The position numbers and the translations under genes were made by a program. A DNA stretch of 64,000 bases, taken from NCBI GenBank assembly GCA_024123955.1, contig CP099652.1, positions 930,001 through 994,000 of the forward strand, in the 5' to 3' direction. The first letter of the stretch is position 1. Each line of letters opens with the position of its first letter. The DNA comes from Oxalobacteraceae bacterium OTU3CINTB1 (GTDB lineage Bacteria; Pseudomonadota; Gammaproteobacteria; Burkholderiales; Burkholderiaceae_D). Positions 10,925-19,288 of the stretch are shown piece after piece. Below the pieces are notes generated by a model that did no database searches, was not told where the DNA came from, and saw only the letters and a program-made list of their open reading frames with translations.

Positions 10925-11539
10925 ATGGCTTTTAATCCTACCGCGCGGCAGGCAAGCCTGATCAAGGCCGCCGTCTTCGTGCTGGCGCTGGTGCCTTTGT
11001 TGCGCATGGTGTACCTGACGGTGACCGGGCAGCTGGTCGAGCCGCTCGAGTTCATCACGCGCGGCACCGGCGACTGGACCTTGTACTTCCTGTGCTTCAC
11101 CCTGGCGGTGACGCCGCTGCGCCGGCTGACCAAGTGGAACTGGCTGATCAAGCTGCGGCGCATGCTGGGGCTGTACATGTTCTTCTATGGCTTGTTGCAC
11201 TTCATGACCTTCCTGTGGTTCGATCACTTCTTCGACTTCGCGGAAATGTGGAAGGACGTGCTCAAGCGGCCATTCATCACGGTCGGCTTCATCGCCTTCG
11301 TGTTGCTGATCCCGTTGGCGGTGACCAGCACCAACGCCATGGTCAAGCGGCTGGGCGGCAAGCGCTGGCAATGGCTGCACCGGTTGATCTACGTGATCGC
11401 GCCGCTGGCGATCCTGCACTTCTGGTGGATGAAGGCGGGCAAGCACAACTTCACCGAGCCGATTATCTACGGCACGATCCTCGGCGTGCTGCTGTTGATG
11501 CGCGTGTACTGGGCGCGGACCAAGGCCAAGGCGGCGTAA
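10925..11539 (+). CDS. msrQ: MsrQ, haem-binding membrane subunit of MsrPQ
   Basis: Inner-membrane b-type cytochrome (formerly YedZ) of the ferric-reductase-like transmembrane family. It passes electrons from the respiratory chain to MsrP. The 204-aa protein has about six hydrophobic segments with histidines suited to haem ligation (for example GLLHFMTF and WLHRLIYVIAPLAILHF). The start follows the msrP stop by 2 nt, so the two are translationally close. It ends the conserved block; downstream genes are accessory. Confidence 0.95.
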   Translation: MAFNPTARQASLIKAAVFVLALVPLLRMVYLTVTGQLVEPLEFITRGTGDWTLYFLCFTLAVTPLRRLTKWNWLIKLRRMLGLYMFFYGLLHFMTFLWFDHFFDFAEMWKDVLKRPFITVGFIAFVLLIPLAVTSTNAMVKRLGGKRWQWLHRLIYVIAPLAILHFWWMKAGKHNFTEPIIYGTILGVLLLMRVYWARTKAKAA

Positions 11540-11602
11540 GCGGGTGTCGGGCGCTTGCGCGCGCCCAAAGGCGGCGCCTTCGGACATCGCTACAATCGTC
11601 CG

Positions 11603-12553
11603 ATGGCGAGCGAAGACGACACCGCGTACAAACAACTGTTCGCGCATCCGGAAATGGTGCGCGATTTATTGCTCGGTTTCGTTCCTGGCACATGGGTGCG
11701 GCAGCTGGACCTGGGGAGCTTCGAGCGCGTCAGCGGCAGCTATGTCGGTGACGGCGGCCAGCAGCGCCACAGCGACATGGTGTCGAAGGTGCGCCTGTCC
11801 GGCGAGTGGATCTACGTTTATTTACTACTCGAATTCCAATCGCGTTCAGACCCCTGGATGGCGCTTCGCATGCAGGTCTATGTTGGCCTTCTGTATCAGG
11901 ATCTGGTCAAACGCCACGAGCTGCCAAAGCCCTATCAACTACCTCCTGTGTTTCCTGTTGTACTGTATAACGGCAAGCGGCCGTGGGCGGCAAGCACCAG
12001 CCTGGCGGATATGGTTGCGCCGCTGCCGATGGACCTGCAACCGCTGCAAGCGGCACAGCGGTATGTTCTAGTCGATCAACGTAGATTGAGTAGCGAGGCG
12101 CTTTCTAGTCTCGGCAATTGGGCCGCCACGGCCTTCCGTTTGGACAGGCTGCGGAGCGAGCAGGAAGTCTCAGATGAGCTCAAAAAATGGCAGAGCACGC
12201 AGCCTTTAACGCCGGATCTAACCTTGGAAATGGGGCTCGTGCGTTGGGCGGCAAATCGTTTGCGCGGCACGCGGCTGCGGCGTATGATTAATCGAAGCGA
12301 CGTCAGTACGGAGGACAAAGTGATGGACTTTACTCTTTTTGATTTGCTAAAGGACGCGTTACGGCACGAAGCGATTCTTGACGTCCACCGAGATCGGTTG
12401 CGACAAATGCTTATCAAGCGATTTGGACCATTGTCATCGCGTCTGGATAGGCGTATCGAATACGCGAAGATGGAGGATCTTGACCTCTGGTTTGATCGCT
12501 TGTTGGAGGCCCAAACGGTACGGGAAATCTTTGCCGACAAGCAGTCGGCTTGA
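11603..12553 (+). CDS. Rpn-family recombination-promoting nuclease / putative transposase
   Basis: Member of the Rpn (YhgA-like, PD-(D/E)XK) family, whose studied members are DNA endonucleases that promote RecA-independent recombination. The nuclease core is near the N-terminus: an Asp in RHSDMV (about 53) and the E-x-Q motif in YLLLEFQS. The C-terminal part is helical and charged. ATG 11603 gives 316 aa and a family-typical start (MASEDDTAYKQLFAHPE). The 5' half is GC-rich like the chromosome, but from about 12060 the GC content drops clearly by eye, suggesting a mosaic or acquired gene. Biological role here is unknown. Confidence 0.8.
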   Translation: MASEDDTAYKQLFAHPEMVRDLLLGFVPGTWVRQLDLGSFERVSGSYVGDGGQQRHSDMVSKVRLSGEWIYVYLLLEFQSRSDPWMALRMQVYVGLLYQDLVKRHELPKPYQLPPVFPVVLYNGKRPWAASTSLADMVAPLPMDLQPLQAAQRYVLVDQRRLSSEALSSLGNWAATAFRLDRLRSEQEVSDELKKWQSTQPLTPDLTLEMGLVRWAANRLRGTRLRRMINRSDVSTEDKVMDFTLFDLLKDALRHEAILDVHRDRLRQMLIKRFGPLSSRLDRRIEYAKMEDLDLWFDRLLEAQTVREIFADKQSA

Positions 12554-12610
12554 CCTCATTGGCACTACGGCCGCCCCCCCCCCGGAAAATCAGGCAAGCG
12601 GCCACCCGCA

Positions 12611-14233
12611 TCAAGCCCCCGCCCGATACTTGAAATCACGCAGCAGCACACTGCCGCTGCCCGCGCTGTATATCCCCACCTTCAAGCTCAGGAATCCGCC
12701 GAACACATTGTGGTGGATGCCGGACACTTCCATGCGCATCCCGTGCAGCACCCACGTCTTGCCGTTGTCGTGCGAGTAGCGGAACGTGACGACATGATCG
12801 TCGTTGGTCATGCGTACCCGCACTGACGATGTCGCTCGGTTGGCGCGCATCCACGATTGCTCTTCCGCATGCTGGAACGTCTTGATCAGCTCCGGCGTGA
12901 AGCCCAGCCCGACGAACGCCTTGTGGTTGTAGAACAGCAGCAGGCCGCCCTCGGCCTGGCCATTGAGCTCCAGGGTCAGCTCCACCTCGTAGCTGCGGTC
13001 GCCAACGCCGCAGGTGAGCGGCCGGCTGTCCACCGGCGACGCGCCACGGCCGGCGATCCGCAATCCCTGCGCCGTGTACGTCGCCCGCTGCGCCTCGTCC
13101 GGCGCCGGATCGTGGAAGGTCCACTGCACGCCGAAGCGGTTGCGTTTGAAATCGTCGGACAAGGCCTGGCCCGCCGGTCCCGCCTTGCCGCCCTTCGGTT
13201 TGGCCAGCGGCTTGGACAGGTCGCCGCCCAGCGCGCGGAACCAGCCGTCGTCGGTCCACTCCATCGGCTCGAGCAGGGTCTGGCGGCCCAAGGTGCGGTA
13301 GCCGTTTTCGTAGCCGTGGTACACCATCCACCAGTCGCCGGCCGGGCCCTCGACCAGGGTCGCGTGGCCGCGCGACCACCATGGCTCGGCCGTGCTGAGG
13401 CTGCGCACCAGCGGGTTGTGCGGGCAATGCTCCCATGGCCCGTGGATCGAGGTCGAGCGCGCGGCGATGACCATGTGGCCGGTCACCGGCCCGGACGTGC
13501 CGCCGACGGCGGTCACCAGGTAGAACCACTTGCCGCGTTTAAGCAGCTTGGGGCCTTCCGGCGCAAAATTCTCCACCACCCAATCGTCCGGGTAACGCCA
13601 CGGCTGGTACGCCTGTTCCAGCTTGCCGTCGGTCGCCAGGCCGTCGTCGGTCAGGCGGATTTTGCGGATGCCGTTGACGAACAGGTAGCGCTTGCCGTCC
13701 TCGCCGACGATGTGGCCGGGGTCGATGCAACCGCTGATCTTGAGATCGACCGGCTCGCTCCACGGACCTTCGATGCGGTCGGCCCAGATGGCATAGATCG
13801 ACCAGGCGCTGCCATCGGGCGCGGCCGGGATGTAGATGAAATATTTGCCGTTGTGCTTGCACAGGTCGACAGCCCAGATCGTCCCCAGCGGTTTCGACAG
13901 CGAGGGGCCGACCGGCCGCCAGTTCACCAGGTCGGTCGAATGCCAGATCACCAGTCCCGGATACGAATAGAACGACGAGTAGGTGAGATAGTAATCCTTG
14001 CCGTCCTTGAGGATGGTCGGGTCGGGATGGTCGCCCGAGATGATCGGATTGAGATAAGTACCATCACCCTGGTCGGCCTGGCGTTGGCCTTCGATGCCCC
14101 GGCGCCACCGGTGGGGCGGGGCGTTGGCGGGGCCGGCGGCGCACTCGGCCGCCGGCGCGATACCCGGCGCGATGCCGAGGCCGGCGCCGGCCAACAAGGT
14201 TTTGAACGCGTCTCTGCGCGATTGATTGGTCAC
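12611..14233 (-). CDS. Glycoside hydrolase family 43 protein (beta-xylosidase/arabinofuranosidase type)
   Basis: Exported five-bladed beta-propeller glycosidase acting on xylo- or arabino-oligosaccharides. The start is GTG 14233, supported by GGAG 7 nt upstream, and the N-terminus has a Tat-like signal (SRRDAFKTLLAGAG). GH43 residues are visible: catalytic base in GDHPDPTILKDG, the modulating Asp region ISGCIDPGHIV, and the acid Glu in FAPEGPKLL. The last 190 residues form a beta-sandwich (from about 350), as in GH43 xylosidases with a C-terminal domain. It lies 88 nt downstream of GH39 on the same strand. Exact substrate cannot be decided. Confidence 0.88.
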   Translation of the reverse strand: MTNQSRRDAFKTLLAGAGLGIAPGIAPAAECAAGPANAPPHRWRRGIEGQRQADQGDGTYLNPIISGDHPDPTILKDGKDYYLTYSSFYSYPGLVIWHSTDLVNWRPVGPSLSKPLGTIWAVDLCKHNGKYFIYIPAAPDGSAWSIYAIWADRIEGPWSEPVDLKISGCIDPGHIVGEDGKRYLFVNGIRKIRLTDDGLATDGKLEQAYQPWRYPDDWVVENFAPEGPKLLKRGKWFYLVTAVGGTSGPVTGHMVIAARSTSIHGPWEHCPHNPLVRSLSTAEPWWSRGHATLVEGPAGDWWMVYHGYENGYRTLGRQTLLEPMEWTDDGWFRALGGDLSKPLAKPKGGKAGPAGQALSDDFKRNRFGVQWTFHDPAPDEAQRATYTAQGLRIAGRGASPVDSRPLTCGVGDRSYEVELTLELNGQAEGGLLLFYNHKAFVGLGFTPELIKTFQHAEEQSWMRANRATSSVRVRMTNDDHVVTFRYSHDNGKTWVLHGMRMEVSGIHHNVFGGFLSLKVGIYSAGSGSVLLRDFKYRAGA

Positions 14234-14306
14234 GTGGCGTCTCCAGTGAAAATAAACAGGCGGGCGAGGGCCTTACGGCCGCGCCCGTGTAGAAAAAGTG
14301 GACCTG

Positions 14307-14322
14307 ACCCCGGAGTTGGGGT
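14307..14322 (-). repeat. Small hairpin at the end of GH39
   Basis: ACCCC / GGGGT with a 6-nt loop overlaps the GH39 stop. On the minus strand it is followed ten bases later by five T, so it may be a weak terminator or a processing site between GH39 and GH43. Confidence 0.35.
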
Positions 14323-15884
14323 TATTTGCCGGCGGTCAGCTTGAGCAGGTAGACGTCGTTTTCGCGCAGCGGCAGCGAGAGGCTGGCGCGGCCGTCGGCG
14401 CCCACCCGCACCGTGCGGCGCTCGGATGGCTTGCCGGTCGCCTGCGACTTCAGTGTGTCGACTTGCGGCCGGGTCAGCTGCTTCGGCGAACCCATGCCGA
14501 TGAAGGCGGTATAGGCGTCGTTGTGCTTATAGCCGACCTGGGCGATGCTGACGTTGTAGACGCCTTGCTTCAAGCCTTGCAGTTTGACGTCGACCTTGCC
14601 CTTGGCTTTAGGCGGCAGGTCCTTGACGAAGTATTGTTGGTTGTTGGTGCCTTCCGGCAGCGTGTGCGTGTAGTCCCACAGCAGCACCTGCACCTCGCCC
14701 TTGGCGTTGACCGTCGCCAGCGAGTGGGCGTCGTTGTTCTTCAGCTCGGTGTCGGACAGTTGGTTGAGGAACTGGTAGGCGAAGTAGGCCGGCTTTTTGA
14801 TGCCCTGCGTGTTCATCAGGCCGAAACCGCCGTGGAAGGCTTCGAAGCGCGGACCCGGTTCTTCGAAGATGTCGGTGAAGACCCAGTACGACATCGATTG
14901 CGCGGCGTTGCCGACCTGCTTGAGCTTTTGCAGGATGTAGGCAGCCTGGTGGTAGCTGTCGTGCGTGGGGTCGGCCGGCGTGTACGACGAGCTCCATTCG
15001 GTGTAGTGCAGTTCCAGCTTCGGCATCGCGGAGGCGCCGATTTCCTTGCGGTTGCGCAGCACGTCGCCGCTGATTGCCGCTTCGTCCTTGATCAGCACGG
15101 TGCCCTTGGTGCCGTATTCGTCCAGGAAGCCTTCGCCGACGCCGTAGGTGTGCGTGCTGACGAAGTCCAGCGGAACGTTGTTTTCCTTGCAGTAGGCGAT
15201 CATTTCCGGTATCCAGGCCGCGCCGGCCGTGGCTGGACCGCCGACCTTGTAGCTTGGATCGACGCTCTTGACGCCGCGCGCGGCGTGCGCGTACAGCTTG
15301 AAATACTCGGCTTGCGTGCCGGCCCAGAAGCCGTCGAGGTTGGGCTCGTTCCAGACTTCGAAGTACCAGCTTGCCACCTCGGCGCGGCCGTAGCGCTCGG
15401 TCCAGTGTCTGGTCAGCGCTTGTATCAGTTTTTCCCAGCGCTCGTAGCTGCGCGGCGGGGTGACGTTGCCCTTCCACCAGAAGATGGTTTTGTCGCCGCT
15501 GGCCATGGGCGACGGCATGAAGCCGAGCTCGACGAACGGTTTGACATCGATGCTGATCAGATAATCGAACAGCGCGTCGATATATTGGAAGTTATATTCG
15601 TCGTTGCCCTTGGCGTCGGTTTTATAGACCCCCATGTCGTCGCTCAGCAAACCATGCATGCGGATATATTTAAAGCCGGCGTCGCGTTTTATTTCGGCCA
15701 GTTGTTGCTGCCAGTCCGCCCGCAGCCCTTCGTTGGCGCGGCCGGCGCCGATCGCGAAATTAAATGTCTTATTTAGTTTTCCCTGAACCTGGGTGACATT
15801 CAGATCGACGACGCGATCTTGGGCGTTTCCATGGATTGGCAATACCAGGGCTGCGCTGAGCAGCATCGCTGCGAGTGGATTCAT
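14322..15884 (-). CDS. Glycoside hydrolase family 39 protein (beta-xylosidase type)
   Basis: Predicted exported retaining beta-xylosidase. The acid/base Glu is in VWNEPNLDGFW and the nucleophile Glu is probably in LELHYTEWSSSY, both on a TIM-barrel scaffold. A C-terminal beta-sandwich follows (ending ENDVYLLKLTAGK). ATG 15884 gives 520 aa and begins with a typical signal peptide ending HGNAQ; starts further upstream would add a non-signal stretch. It is first in the GH39-GH43 pair, with two TAGCGCTA-type palindromes in its upstream region. The AraC-type regulator gene is directly upstream on the same strand. Confidence 0.9.
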   Translation of the reverse strand: MNPLAAMLLSAALVLPIHGNAQDRVVDLNVTQVQGKLNKTFNFAIGAGRANEGLRADWQQQLAEIKRDAGFKYIRMHGLLSDDMGVYKTDAKGNDEYNFQYIDALFDYLISIDVKPFVELGFMPSPMASGDKTIFWWKGNVTPPRSYERWEKLIQALTRHWTERYGRAEVASWYFEVWNEPNLDGFWAGTQAEYFKLYAHAARGVKSVDPSYKVGGPATAGAAWIPEMIAYCKENNVPLDFVSTHTYGVGEGFLDEYGTKGTVLIKDEAAISGDVLRNRKEIGASAMPKLELHYTEWSSSYTPADPTHDSYHQAAYILQKLKQVGNAAQSMSYWVFTDIFEEPGPRFEAFHGGFGLMNTQGIKKPAYFAYQFLNQLSDTELKNNDAHSLATVNAKGEVQVLLWDYTHTLPEGTNNQQYFVKDLPPKAKGKVDVKLQGLKQGVYNVSIAQVGYKHNDAYTAFIGMGSPKQLTRPQVDTLKSQATGKPSERRTVRVGADGRASLSLPLRENDVYLLKLTAGK

Positions 15885-15966
15885 TCGTTTCGGCTTTCGA
15901 AAGGTGGACGAATGCCGCGCAGTCGGCAACGCGGCAGGACCACCGAGCGTAGCGCCGGTGCGCGCG

Positions 15967-15983
15967 TAGCGCTAGCGCTGTTA
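15967..15983. promoter_or_regulatory. Operator-like palindrome upstream of GH39 (proximal)
   Basis: AGCGCTAGCGCT (15968-15979) is a perfect 12-bp palindrome, flanked by TAGCGCTA and CTGTTA. GCGC-centred palindromes of this kind resemble LacI-family operators, and known xylan-utilisation operators have a TAGCGCTA core. It lies about 85 nt upstream of the GH39 start. Confidence 0.45.
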
Positions 15984-16030
15984 GGGGGATTTGCTATGAC
16001 AATGCAGATTTTGCTACGAATTTCAGAGTT

Positions 16031-16046
16031 GGTGTTAGCGCTATCC
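16031..16046. promoter_or_regulatory. Operator-like palindrome upstream of GH39 (distal)
   Basis: GGTGTTAGCGCTATCC contains the perfect palindrome TAGCGCTA at 16036-16043 with near-symmetric flanks (TGTTAGCGCTATC). It matches the LacI-type operator layout and repeats the core of the site 60 bp away. No LacI-family gene is present in the window, so the binding protein is unidentified. Confidence 0.45.
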
Positions 16047-16057
16047 GCGCCAGCTGG

Positions 16058-17212
16058 CTAGCTCCCGGGCGGGCGCTCGCACACCGTGCGGAAGGCCTTC
16101 GGCGTGCAGCCGTATTCCTCTTTGAACAGCTTGTTGAAATACGAGACGTTGCTATACCCGACCGAATAGGCGATTTCGGCCACTGTCGCCGTTTCTTTTT
16201 CCGCCAGCAGGCGGGCCGCTTCGGTAAGCCGCAGTTTATTTAAATAGCCGCTGAAGGTGTGGCCGAATTCGGATTTTAAAATGTCGTTGATTTTATTGCG
16301 GTTGACACCGGTCTCGGTGACGATCTTTTCCAGATCGAGGTCGGCATTCGCATAGCCGTTGGCGATAAACCGCAATATCGTCGCCTTTTCCTTATCCCGG
16401 TGCGGTTCGATCGATAGCTGCTGATACGCCACCAACGGCAAATCCTTGCGCAGCTTTTCCTTGACGTCGGCGATCAGCGCGCGGGTGTGCCGGCGGAACG
16501 TCCACAGGCCGAAGCCCACCCACGAGACGCCCAGCAGGACCGCCAGCGCCGCCAGGTAGCGGTAGTCGCGGCCGGTGAGCACCAGGCTGTCGATCTCGAC
16601 CCGGGACTCGATATTTTTCGGGCTTTGGAAAGTGCTGCCGATGGAGATCTTCGGCACCTGGTCGAGCTTGTAGGCCTGATGCGACAGGTCCAGCTTGAAC
16701 ATGTCGAACCACCATTGCGGTGTTTCAAGGCGCGTCAGGTCCAGCTCGACCGAGGAGCCGGTTTGGCCGCAGGAGAAAAACGCCGACGGCGCCCGGTAGG
16801 TCAGCCAGTCGCCGCGCCGGGAGACTTTTTTCTCCAGCGTGGAGGCGGTGAGGCTTAAAGTATTTGCCGGCGTACACTTCGCCACCAGGGTCACCGACGT
16901 GTAGCGCGACAAATCCACATGGGCCGGCGTGCCGTCGCGGTCGGTGAAGAACAGGCCGACGGCGGCGAAGGGATAGGGGCTGGCCGGCGAGAGCTTGAAG
17001 TTGAAACCCAAGCGCCGGCTGTCGCCGTCGATACGGGCCAGCGTTTGCGGCAGGTCGGAGTCGGGCTTGACGCGCCAGGGCAGGGCACTGTCGCGCAACG
17101 GCAGCAGCGGGGCGCTCAGATAGCTCAGGCTGATGCAGACGTAGCCGGCCAGCGCGCTCGCCGCCAGCAGCGCAAGGAAACCGTACAGCGTCTTTTTATA
17201 GAATTCCTGCAT
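16058..17212 (-). CDS. Membrane-spanning AraC-family transcriptional regulator
   Basis: One-component regulator with an unusual layout. TM helix 1 is at about 8-30, a soluble beta-rich domain at 31-217 lies probably in the periplasm, TM helix 2 is at 218-238, and a cytoplasmic AraC-type DNA-binding domain with two helix-turn-helix motifs is at 278-375 (VAEIAYSVGYSNVSYFNKLFK is the signature region). The outer domain reads like a jelly-roll carbohydrate-binding fold, an inference from its strand pattern and the closing IDSLVLTGRDY. Position upstream of GH39 and GH43 suggests it senses a sugar outside the cytoplasm and controls those genes. No clear Shine-Dalgarno precedes the ATG. Confidence 0.82.
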   Translation of the reverse strand: MQEFYKKTLYGFLALLAASALAGYVCISLSYLSAPLLPLRDSALPWRVKPDSDLPQTLARIDGDSRRLGFNFKLSPASPYPFAAVGLFFTDRDGTPAHVDLSRYTSVTLVAKCTPANTLSLTASTLEKKVSRRGDWLTYRAPSAFFSCGQTGSSVELDLTRLETPQWWFDMFKLDLSHQAYKLDQVPKISIGSTFQSPKNIESRVEIDSLVLTGRDYRYLAALAVLLGVSWVGFGLWTFRRHTRALIADVKEKLRKDLPLVAYQQLSIEPHRDKEKATILRFIANGYANADLDLEKIVTETGVNRNKINDILKSEFGHTFSGYLNKLRLTEAARLLAEKETATVAEIAYSVGYSNVSYFNKLFKEEYGCTPKAFRTVCERPPGS

Positions 17213-17252
17213 CGATGGCCGGGCGCGGATTAATCAGCGGATTGAGAGATCA

Positions 17253-17284
17253 GGAAGCCGCCGGCCTCGCGGCGGGCGGCTTCC
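17253..17284 (-). repeat. Strong inverted repeat downstream of lysA
   Basis: GGAAGCCGCC and GGCGGCTTCC form a 10-bp perfect stem just after the lysA stop. There is no T-run on the minus strand, so it may stabilise the mRNA end or act as a poor terminator. Confidence 0.5.
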
Positions 17285-17299
17285 GTTGGAGCACTCGGC

Positions 17300-18577
17300 T
17301 TACTTGATCAGCGACTCGAGCGCGAACAGGTCGGCCGCCTGTTCGCGCCGGCGCACCTCGTGGCAGACGGTGCCGTCGACGATGATCTCGGCGGCGCGGC
17401 CGCGGGTGTTGTAGTTCGACGCCATCGTCATGCCGTAGGCGCCGGCCGTGTGCATCACCAGCAGGTCGCCGGCGGCCACCGCCAGTTGGCGGTCGCGCGC
17501 CAGCCAGTCGCCGGACTCGCAGATCGGGCCGACCACGTCGTACGTCAGCGCCTCGGCGTTGCCGATCGCCACCGGCTGCATGTCCATCCAGGCCTGGTAC
17601 AGCGCCGGACGGGCCATGTCGTTCATGGCCGCGTCGACCACGCAGAAGTTCTTCTCTTCGCCGTGCTTGAGGAATTCCACGCGGGTCAGCAGCACGCCGG
17701 TGTCGCCGACGATGGAGCGGCCCGGCTCGAAGATCACCTTGATGGCCTGGCCGTCGTGGCGCGCGGCGCGCCAGGCGTCGATCTTGGCGAACAGGCGGCC
17801 CAGGTAGTCGCCCACCGGCACCGGCGCGGCCTCGCCCGCTTCGCGGTAGTCGATGCCGATGCCGCCGCCGATGTCGACGTGGTGCAGCACGATGCCCTCG
17901 TCGCCCAGTTGATCGATCAGCTCGATCAAGCGGTCGAGCGCCTCCAGCAGCGGCGCGTCGTCCAGCAGCTGCGAGCCGATGTGGCAGTCGATGCCGGCCA
18001 CTTCCAGGTGCGGCAAGGTGGCGGCGGTGCGGTAGGTGGCCAGCGCGTCGTCGAAGGCGACGCCGAACTTGCTCGCCTTCAGGCCGGTGGCGATGTACGG
18101 GTGGGTCTTGGCGTCGACGTTGGGGTTCACGCGCAGCGAGATGCGCGCGGTCTTGCCCATGGCGCCGGCCACTTCGTTGAGGCGGTGCAGCTCGGGGATC
18201 GATTCGACGTTGAAGCACAGGATGTCGTGCGACAGCGCCAGGCGCATCTCGTCGGCGCTCTTGCCCACGCCGGAGAAGATCACCTTGCGCGGGTCGCCGC
18301 CGGCGGCCAGCACGCGCAGCAGTTCGCCGCCGGAGACGATGTCGAAGCCGGCGCCCTGGCGCGCCAGCAAGTCCAGGATGGCCAGGTTGGAATTGGCCTT
18401 CATGGCGTAGCAGACCAGCGCGTCGCGCCCGGCGCAGGCGTCGGCATACGAGGCGAAGTTGGCCAGCAGCGCCGCCTTCGAGTACACATAGGTCGGCGTG
18501 CCGAATTGTTTGGCGATGGCGCTCAGCGCCACGCCTTCGGCGTGCAGCACGCCGTCTTGATACGTAAATTGCGACAT
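17300..18577 (-). CDS. lysA: Diaminopimelate decarboxylase
   Basis: PLP-dependent fold-III decarboxylase making L-lysine from meso-diaminopimelate, the last step of lysine synthesis. The PLP lysine is K60 in VCYAMKANSN. Other family motifs are present: HIGSQL, EPGRSIVGDTG and the active-site CESGDWLA near the C-terminal barrel. Length, 425 aa, is normal. It starts 5 nt downstream of lptM, the usual lptM-lysA pair in proteobacteria, divergent from cyaY. Confidence 0.97.
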   Translation of the reverse strand: MSQFTYQDGVLHAEGVALSAIAKQFGTPTYVYSKAALLANFASYADACAGRDALVCYAMKANSNLAILDLLARQGAGFDIVSGGELLRVLAAGGDPRKVIFSGVGKSADEMRLALSHDILCFNVESIPELHRLNEVAGAMGKTARISLRVNPNVDAKTHPYIATGLKASKFGVAFDDALATYRTAATLPHLEVAGIDCHIGSQLLDDAPLLEALDRLIELIDQLGDEGIVLHHVDIGGGIGIDYREAGEAAPVPVGDYLGRLFAKIDAWRAARHDGQAIKVIFEPGRSIVGDTGVLLTRVEFLKHGEEKNFCVVDAAMNDMARPALYQAWMDMQPVAIGNAEALTYDVVGPICESGDWLARDRQLAVAAGDLLVMHTAGAYGMTMASNYNTRGRAAEIIVDGTVCHEVRRREQAADLFALESLIK

Positions 18578-18582
18578 AGTAA

Positions 18583-18837
18583 TTATTGTTGGGGTACTGG
18601 GAGAGTGGACGGAACCGGCGACGGCGTCACGGGAACCGGCGTGGCCGGCGCGCCCGGCACAGTGTCGGTGGGCGCGGTGGCCGGGGTGCCGGCGGGCGTT
18701 ACTTTGGCTTCGCCGCTCTTGGCGGGCTTGGCGGTCGGTTTGGGCAGGTACAGCGGGCCGGTTTGGCCGCAGCCGCCCAATAATACGGTCAGACCCAGGG
18801 TGGTGGCGCCGATAAACAAACGGAAAGTGGACTTCAC
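18583..18837 (-). CDS. lptM: LptM-type small lipoprotein (YifL family)
   Basis: Small lipoprotein that in E. coli assists oxidative assembly of the LPS translocon LptDE. The 84-aa product has a lipobox (VLLGGC) followed directly by the family signature GQTGPLYLP. The remainder is a Pro/Thr/Ala-rich tail, longer than in E. coli. The start codon is GTG (18835-18837); no strong Shine-Dalgarno is visible. It lies 5 nt before lysA and divergent from cyaY, the conserved arrangement. Confidence 0.9.
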   Translation of the reverse strand: MKSTFRLFIGATTLGLTVLLGGCGQTGPLYLPKPTAKPAKSGEAKVTPAGTPATAPTDTVPGAPATPVPVTPSPVPSTLPVPQQ

Positions 18838-18876
18838 GATAAAATCATGGATTGACTATAGATATTGGAGTGTAGC

Positions 18877-19215
18877 ATGGGCGAATCGGAATTCCTGGCG
18901 CAGGCCGAAGCCACCCTCGACGCGATCGAGGCGGCCTTGGACCAATTGAACGACGACGACATGGTCGACGTCGAATGCAGCCGTAGTGGCAATGTGCTGG
19001 AAATCGAGTTCATCGACAACGGTTCCAAGGTCATCGTCAACAGCCAGGCGGCGATGCAGGAATTGTGGGTGGCGGCCCGCTCGGGCGGCTTCCACTACCG
19101 CCAGAAGGACGGCCTGTGGCTCAACACCCGCGACGGCTCGGAGCTGTTCGCGGCGCTGTCGGAGATCGTCAGCGCCCAGGGCGGCGCCCCGGTGGTGGTG
19201 GCGCCAAAAGCCTGA
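18877..19215 (+). CDS. cyaY: Frataxin-like iron-sulfur assembly protein CyaY
   Basis: Bacterial frataxin, which binds iron through an acidic surface and modulates IscS-dependent Fe-S cluster assembly. ATG 18877 is chosen because GGAG lies 6 nt upstream; it gives 112 aa. The acidic first helix (EATLDAIEAALDQLNDDD) and the sheet with DNGSKVIVNSQAAMQELWVAA and FHYRQKDGLWLNTRDG are family hallmarks. It is divergent from lptM-lysA and convergent with mrcA. Confidence 0.96.
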   Translation: MGESEFLAQAEATLDAIEAALDQLNDDDMVDVECSRSGNVLEIEFIDNGSKVIVNSQAAMQELWVAARSGGFHYRQKDGLWLNTRDGSELFAALSEIVSAQGGAPVVVAPKA

Positions 19216-19228
19216 CAGCCAGGAACCC

Positions 19229-19264
19229 GTAGGGCGGATTAGGCGGAACGCCGTAATCCGCCAT
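19229..19264. repeat. Dispersed palindromic intergenic repeat, single unit
   Basis: GTAGGGCGGATTAGG begins a palindromic unit whose arms GGCGGATTA (19233-19241) and TAATCCGCC (19254-19262) flank a 12-nt centre. Related units occur at 36977-37065 and 53394-53491. It lies between the convergent cyaY and mrcA genes, a typical place for REP-like elements. Confidence 0.85.
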
Positions 19265-19288
19265 GAGCCGCCAGCGACGCATGCATGT

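Noticed and set aside
12574..12583. Run of ten C that might indicate phase variation
   Set aside because: It lies between the ends of two convergent genes, not in a coding region or promoter, so slippage would not switch anything obvious. It could also be a sequencing artefact.
14281..14321. Sequence resembling a dispersed CTGACCCCGGAG-type repeat near the end of GH39
   Set aside because: Only one copy was noticed in this window, so it cannot be called a repeat family here.
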